A stretch of 64,000 nucleotides of DNA from assembly GCF_020360975.1 (NCBI RefSeq), contig NW_025408682.1, forward strand, positions 974,501 through 1,038,500. The letters run 5' to 3'. A model generated the notes under the pieces. The model saw only the letters and a list, made by a program, of their open reading frames with translations. It was not told the origin of the DNA and searched no databases. Positions 59,033 to 64,000 of this stretch are shown one piece after another. How positions within the stretch are numbered: the stretch's first letter is position 1; the number at the start of each line of letters is the position of its first letter. The translations under genes and the position numbers were made by a program. The stretch is from Hirsutella rhossiliensis. Taxonomy: Eukaryota > Ascomycota > Sordariomycetes > Hypocreales > Ophiocordycipitaceae.

Positions 59033-60954
59033 ATGGGAAAGACTGGAGAGTTATACAGCTCTACGGCTGAAAGTTCGCGGATTTTCGATCTGCTCTTTAC
59101 ACTCGTCGACGGCGTGTCTCTGCCTCCAGAGACCCAGGCAAAAAAGGTTGACATCAGCTTTACGGCATCCCGCGATCAGCCGTATTTCCCTGTTCCCTTC
59201 AAGGAGACAGAGGTCGCCGCAGCCTTAAAGGCAGTCGAGGGCAGCGCCGCTGCTCTCTTAGCCGATCAAGCAAACGGAACCGAGAAAAGCCGGAAAATTA
59301 CGGTCAACCTGGAAAAGACCACGGCCTTTCTGTTCCAAGCATATCTTGCAAAGATTGGAGGCCTCGGCAAGCTCGATGCGGATGTCAAGTCTCTGCTGAA
59401 AGGTAGTGAAGCGTCCAGCACGAAATGTCGGCCTTAGGGCAGCGGCAACAAAAAGAGGGGCTACGACTAACAACCTGGAAGACACAGATATTCTACAGGC
59501 TCAGTCCAACCCGTATCGACGCATGTCCGCCAACTTATACGCAACCGCCGAGGAGGGAGAGTATTACCACATCCACGGCTCGCTGGAGGCTTCAACCACA
59601 CTGCGCATGCTTGGTCTGGAGGCTTTTCGCCCCGATCTCAAGACCCACGATGATATTGTTCGCGTCATCGAGGCGGCCGTCAAAAAGCGTACAGTCGATG
59701 AGCTAGAAATCTTGAATGCGCAGCATCGACAAGCGGGTGTCAAAGCATTCAAACATGATGAGTTTCTTCAAACGCCACACGTATGGGTCCCCCATGCTGC
59801 CTCCGTTGAGTTGGATAAAACAATCTCATGGCTCCTCTAGGGACAAGTCAACTGGAGACTGCCTCCGTGGACCGTCGAGCAGCTCGAGGACAGCACCCCT
59901 AAGCACGGCCTGCCAGGCCGTGGTGAAAGCCGCCGACTTCTCGCCGGGGTTAAGGTGCTTGAAATGTGCCGCATTATTGCGGGGCCGGTGATTGCGCGCA
60001 TCTTGGGAGAGTACGGTGCTGATGTACTCAAGATCACCAGCCCAAGCCTAAGTGACGTGCCCTTCTTCCAGGTAGATGGAAACATGGGCAAACGGACCGC
60101 GGATCTCGACTTGAAGACTCCGGAGGGCAGGAGCGCATTTGAGCGACTCCTGGAGGATGTCGACGTCATCATAGATGGCTACAGGCCTGGCGCCCTAGAC
60201 AGACTTGGATACGGAGTCAAGGCTCTCTCGGAGACAGCGGCCAAGAGGGGCAAGGGCATTGTCTACGTGAACGAGAACTGTTTCGGCTACCAGGGAGAAT
60301 GGGCAGGCCGCCCTGGCTGGCAGCAAATCGCGGACTGTGTAAGCTTCGCCCCGACAGTCGGAAACCTTGTATACCGGCTGACTCCTTGTCTCCTCATTCC
60401 CTCACGCCCGGTGAGTGTAGGTCAGCGGCATCGCATGGGATCAAGGCCGCTTCATGGGACTCGACGAGCCCGTTGTGCCCCCGTTTCCCATTTCCGACTA
60501 CGGCACGGGATGCATGGGTGCCATTGCCGCCCTCACCGGACTCTATCATCGGGCCGCACGGGGAGGCTCATGGCATGGAAAGACGTCGCTGTTGCATTAT
60601 GACCTTCTGCTATATAGAGCCGGTCTCTTACCAGCCCAAGTACAAGACCAGCTTAGAGCGCAGGCCGGCCAGGAGTTCCTAGCCCTTCGTCACGCCCACA
60701 GCGTTGATCAGATTTCGGGCACCGCTCTCCAGGAACTAAGGAGACGATATCCCGAGTTCGTTGACCAGCCACGGTATCTAGACCACTGGTACTCGGACGG
60801 CTACAAAGCTGATGTCTCAGCCGTCTTGCCGGTGGTGGAAATTCAAGGCTTGGACATCAGCTTTGCGCGTGCCAGCAGGCCCAACGGGGCTGACGAGGCG
60901 AGCTGGGATTTTGAAAAGGAGAAGGACCAGAGAATCCCGTATGTACGGGCGTGA
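59033..60954 (+). CDS. family III CoA-transferase (CaiB/BaiF type)
   Basis: Four exons (59033-59402, 59482-59780, 59841-60338, 60421-60954), introns of 79, 60 and 82 bp, 566 residues. The first part (1-225) resembles the N-terminal half found in long fungal family III enzymes. VKVLEMCRIIAGPVIARILGEYGADVLKIT then marks the canonical CaiB start, followed by GKRTADLDLKTPEG, DVIIDGYRPGALDRLGYG, and DYGTGCMGAIAALTGLYHRA. These enzymes move CoA between acids through an Asp-bound intermediate. I chose the ATG at 59033 over 58970 because the conserved sequence starts there. In this cluster it could activate an acid from ring cleavage or an incoming aromatic acid; the acceptor is unknown. Confidence 0.9.
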
Positions 60955-61528
60955 GGTAGTTCTAGCTTTGCATGGGTGGATGGTCGAATGGATGTAAACA
61001 AGCCTTGCCTTTGCATTGTGAAAACGTACACCTTGGTGTCTCGCCAACTAGGGCACGTCTGATTGCGGGGGGTGGCCTGACATGTCTACCAAGCGACTAC
61101 GGAGTACTGGCATGATACAAGCTTCAGTTAGTGGAACAGACCCCCGTCGCTCTTGTTGGTGGCTCGAGGGGCGGTTGTTCCAGACCGACGTCGGGTAAGG
61201 CACCTTTAGCGTCAAGCCTCACTTCCGACAATCCCGACCCGCCTTCGTGCGGGGAAGGAGGTAGACCTATCAGAGGAGCAGAGACGGCTGGAACTGCAAG
61301 CTGACCAACTGTAAAGATTACAACCTTGTTCCGGCTGTATGGAACATGCAGGGCGTGTTGCTGTTCGTCGACTCGGGTGGACCTAATAATGTGAATTGTT
61401 GTCGTGGTCGTGGCCAACCACCGCGCTTACAAACGACTGGTACTTGATATGCTTTGGTCTATTGGAATATATTTCTTCTGCTTCTCCTCTGCGCTCCAGG
61501 CTTGAACGCTACGTATGCCACCGCAATC
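60955..61528. other. intergenic region 5' of the dioxygenase gene
   Basis: 574 bp without a supported gene. It holds the 3' UTR of the CoA-transferase gene and the promoter of the dioxygenase gene. An in-frame ATG at 61454 would add a 25-residue hydrophobic leader to the dioxygenase; see that entry. Confidence 0.5.
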
Positions 61529-62672
61529 ATGGCTTCGCATCACCCACGCGATGGCGGCCAGAACGCCGACAGCAGAGGCCTGGGTGCAGACTTCACAAAC
61601 AATGTGGTCGCTGCCATGGGCCCAAACACTTCTCCGCGACTTCGCGAGGTCATGGAGGCCCTCATCAGACATGTCCACGACTTTGCTCGCGAGGTTCAGC
61701 TTACCACTGACGAGTGGATGGCTGGTGTGCAAATGATCAACTGGGCCGGGCAGATGAGCGACGACAAACGCAACGAGGGACAGCTGCTTTGTGACGTCCT
61801 AGGCCTGGAATCGTGAGTGATTGAAACTGAGAGATGTGCCGAGCCAAGGTGACTGACTAGCAGCGTTGGCTAGACTTGTGGACGACATCACCTTCAGCGC
61901 TGCGCGGGAGCGCACCAATGGGCTAACTGCATCTGCTATCCTGGGACCCTTTTGGAGAGCCGATACTCCGAGCCGCGAGAACGGATCTAACATTAGCTTC
62001 GACACGCCAGAAAACGGCGAGCCTGTGTATATGCATGGCAAGGTGATCGATGTGGAGAGCGGCGAGCCTTTGCCAGATGCCACCGTCGAGGTCTGGCAGG
62101 CATCGACCAACGGTAAGTCTTCGTCTACGGCTGTAAAGCGGCCATTTATATTAATGTGGTCGTTGAAACAGGCCTCTACGAACAGCAAGATCCGAAGCAG
62201 CAGGAGCACAACTTACGAGGGGTCTTCAAGACGGATTCTCAAGGACAGTACTTCTTTCACTGCTTACGTCCGACGCCCTACCCGGTAAGTCTCTAGTCTC
62301 GATCGTGATCAGCTGGTGCAATGCTGATACCCGCAGATCCCGCGAGATGGCCCGGCAGGCAAGCTGCTCGACTTGATGGACCGCCATGTCTTCCGGCCAG
62401 CACACATCCATCTAATGGTGAGCTTCAGATCCCCATCCTCTCGAGCGCGGGCCTCTCATCTCACTCGCATTTGCTGACCAAGTCGCTAGGTTTGTGCGAG
62501 CGGTTACAAGACATTGGTCACTCAAATCTTTGACCAAGGCTGCAAGTACCTGAGCAATGATTCCGTCTTTGCTGTCAAAGACGAATTGAAGGTGCAATTT
62601 GATCCCCGCAATGGCGATGCTATAGCTAGACTGGAGCTTGAGTACAATATTAGCCTTGCCAAGACTGCTTGA
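61529..62672 (+). CDS. intradiol ring-cleavage dioxygenase (catechol/hydroxyquinol 1,2-dioxygenase type)
   Basis: Five exons (61529-61812, 61874-62112, 62172-62284, 62337-62417, 62490-62672) with introns of 52-72 bp give 299 residues. The N-terminal helical dimerisation domain (about 1-100) includes [19 protein letters not shown]. The catalytic part has [23 protein letters not shown] (first Fe ligand Tyr), [12 protein letters not shown] (second Tyr) and RPAHIHLMV (two His), i.e. all four non-haem Fe(III) ligands. It would cleave catechol or hydroxyquinol between the hydroxyls to a muconate. The upstream ATG at 61454 would add a signal-peptide-like leader (IFLLLLLCAPG); family members are normally cytosolic, so I start at 61529, but a secreted form cannot be excluded. 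It is convergent with the flavoprotein gene. Confidence 0.93.
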
Positions 62673-63078
62673 GGAGAGAGGATGGGAGCGGAACGAATGG
62701 TCTTTGGTAAAGAATTGAGTGGGCCGCAGAAGCTGTGTTTGGTGTGAACTGGTGAAGTGCTCGGTATGCTCGTCGAATAGTGTAGATTCTGGGCGATCTG
62801 AAAAGATTCGGTCTCCAAGTCAACTTACAGTGCTAAAGCTTGTTAGGATGAGCTACCAGCTGAGCACGAATCGGCATCTTTATTATCGCATTATACGTAT
62901 GCCCCTAAAGTGACTTCGCCTGTAGTCCGGCATGGATATGTCTTCAAATCGAAGCGAGCACGCAAAAAGACCGCTACGTCTCGGCAAGTGGAATAACTCG
63001 AGATATATATACAGCCATAACATGTAGACAAATCAATACCAAAAACGATTTACAACAAGGAACATGATCGATTATTAT
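62673..63078. other. intergenic region between convergent dioxygenase and flavoprotein genes
   Basis: 406 bp of 3' flanking sequence for both genes. No supported feature. Confidence 0.5.
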
Positions 63079-64000
63079 CTAGCCTCCAACCGTGATACCG
63101 TTGGGCAACTCAAGTCCGATTGGTAAGCCGCGAATGAACTTGTCAGGGAACTCGACGCCGCGCCGTGCTGCGAGCTGTTCCTCGATGTCCTTGTACATAT
63201 CATATCTGAGATGCAAGTCAGCGACTGTAGGACCATTGCCTTTGGCGAGGCTTACGCGTTCATTTCTTCGATGGTCAGAATCTTGCCCGGATCCTCCACT
63301 TTGTATGTAGGGATGTTCTTGTTAACCGAGAAGCCTGCACCCTGCCATCAGCAAATGAGAGTCGCGCAGTGAGTAGTGGCCGGGACGGTATACCTATCCT
63401 CTCGTTTATGTTGTAAGCCGCTTTGGCGGCGGCGGCTTGCACACGAGTGACGCGCGGCAGCCGTACTTCGTCATATACGGAAAGTGCCTGGGCGATGTTG
63501 CCCTTGAAGTTGCTCTTGTTGAAGAGAATGCCAAGTGCGGCTGCATCCTCGATTGCCATGCACGCTCCCTGGCTCTGGTGCGGCATCATGGGGTGGCCGG
63601 CGTCGCCGAGCAGGCAGACGTTGCCGCGGTGGATGTACGGGTACGGGTCGTGAATCCACAGGCGCCAAGGACGAATCTCCTTTCCAATGGCCAGGTGGCT
63701 GAAGACTTGTCGATCCAGCTCAGGGTATGGGTTCAGGAGCTCCTCGACCGGGCGGTCCTCTCCGCCCCAGGTCTGGTTGGCGTAATCGCCCCTGTCGCGG
63801 GGAAAGAAGCAGTAGTAGGAGAGCAGCTTGCCGTCGTTGCACGGGGATAAGACAATCTTGTCCCATTTGCCCTCCTGACCACCCCAGTACTCCAGGGCAC
63901 TGTCTTTGGAGTAGTCGACAAGGCCGGCCTTGACGGCCTCTTCGGTGGTGACGTTTGTGTGCAGACAGCTCTGATCAGCCGGCCGCTTCTCCGGTTTGAT
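63079..64000 (-). CDS. FAD-dependent aromatic hydroxylase (salicylate-hydroxylase type), 5' end outside window
   Basis: The C-terminal part comprises three exons on the minus strand (64000-63394, 63334-63256, 63205-63079) with introns of 59 and 50 bp, about 270 residues. NVCLLGDAGHPMMPHQSQGACMAIEDAAALG is the GD-type FAD ribityl-binding motif of class A flavoprotein monooxygenases. The preceding W-R-L-W-I-H-D-P block also fits salicylate 1-monooxygenase relatives. The FAD GxGxxG motif lies beyond the right edge. Such enzymes hydroxylate or decarboxylatively hydroxylate aromatic acids with NAD(P)H and O2 (salicylate to catechol). Next to an intradiol dioxygenase and a dihydroxybenzoate-decarboxylase-like gene this is the expected entry enzyme. 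Confidence 0.9.

Noticed and set aside
61454..61528. Upstream start giving the dioxygenase a hydrophobic leader
   Set aside because: Intradiol dioxygenases of this type are cytosolic and the leader overlaps the likely 5' UTR; kept only as an alternative.

Overview
The window comes from a filamentous ascomycete (Pezizomycotina). Genes carry short GT-AG introns of about 50-140 bp. Families present include an NRPS-like reductase, microsomal P450s, a fungal NLR (NACHT) protein and an ABC-B drug pump. About 23 kb of repeats show the signature of repeat-induced point mutation (RIP): CpA/TpG almost gone, TpA in excess, CpG kept, ORFs riddled with TAG/TAA.

Layout. (1) 1-20678 is a RIP-degraded retrotransposon graveyard. 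A plus-strand Gypsy (A) is split by a minus-strand Gypsy (C, 2569-17433, TSD aagag), which is split by a complete plus-strand Gypsy (B, 3903-11784, TSD ctcga). (2) A degraded Copia relic (D) is split by an un-RIPped LTR element (E, 20679-24017, TSD ctagg) that carries only gag and protease remains. (3) 24.7-27.3 kb holds another degraded LTR element (F). The RIPped block ends at its LTR edge (27311), next to a solo LTR (27330-27529, TSD ggtta). (4) 28.4-47.7 kb looks like a secondary-metabolite cluster: a single-module A-T-R NRPS-like enzyme, an NmrA-like protein, two paralogous P450s and a full ABC-B exporter. (5) 49.85-54.78 kb is one large NLR: TM segment, alpha/beta-hydrolase-like domain, NACHT, and 15 almost identical 33-residue HEAT-type repeats. 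(6) 55.99-64.0 kb is an aromatic-acid catabolic cluster: amidohydrolase of the 2,3-dihydroxybenzoate/gamma-resorcylate decarboxylase type, alpha/beta hydrolase, family III CoA-transferase, intradiol ring-cleavage dioxygenase, and a salicylate-hydroxylase-type flavoprotein running off the right edge.

How they may work together (inference): the NRPS-like enzyme would activate an acid and release it as aldehyde or alcohol, the P450s oxidise the product and the ABC pump exports it. In the right-hand cluster the flavoprotein and decarboxylase would turn salicylate or dihydroxybenzoate into catechol-type diols. The dioxygenase would open the ring, and the hydrolase and CoA-transferase would handle downstream acids. 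The main oddities are a Gln at the catalytic Lys position of the reductase domain, a missing AG acceptor in one P450, a Cys in the nucleophile position of the NLR hydrolase domain, and the homogenised NLR repeat array. All gene models were built by hand from frame, splice signals and family knowledge, without database searches.
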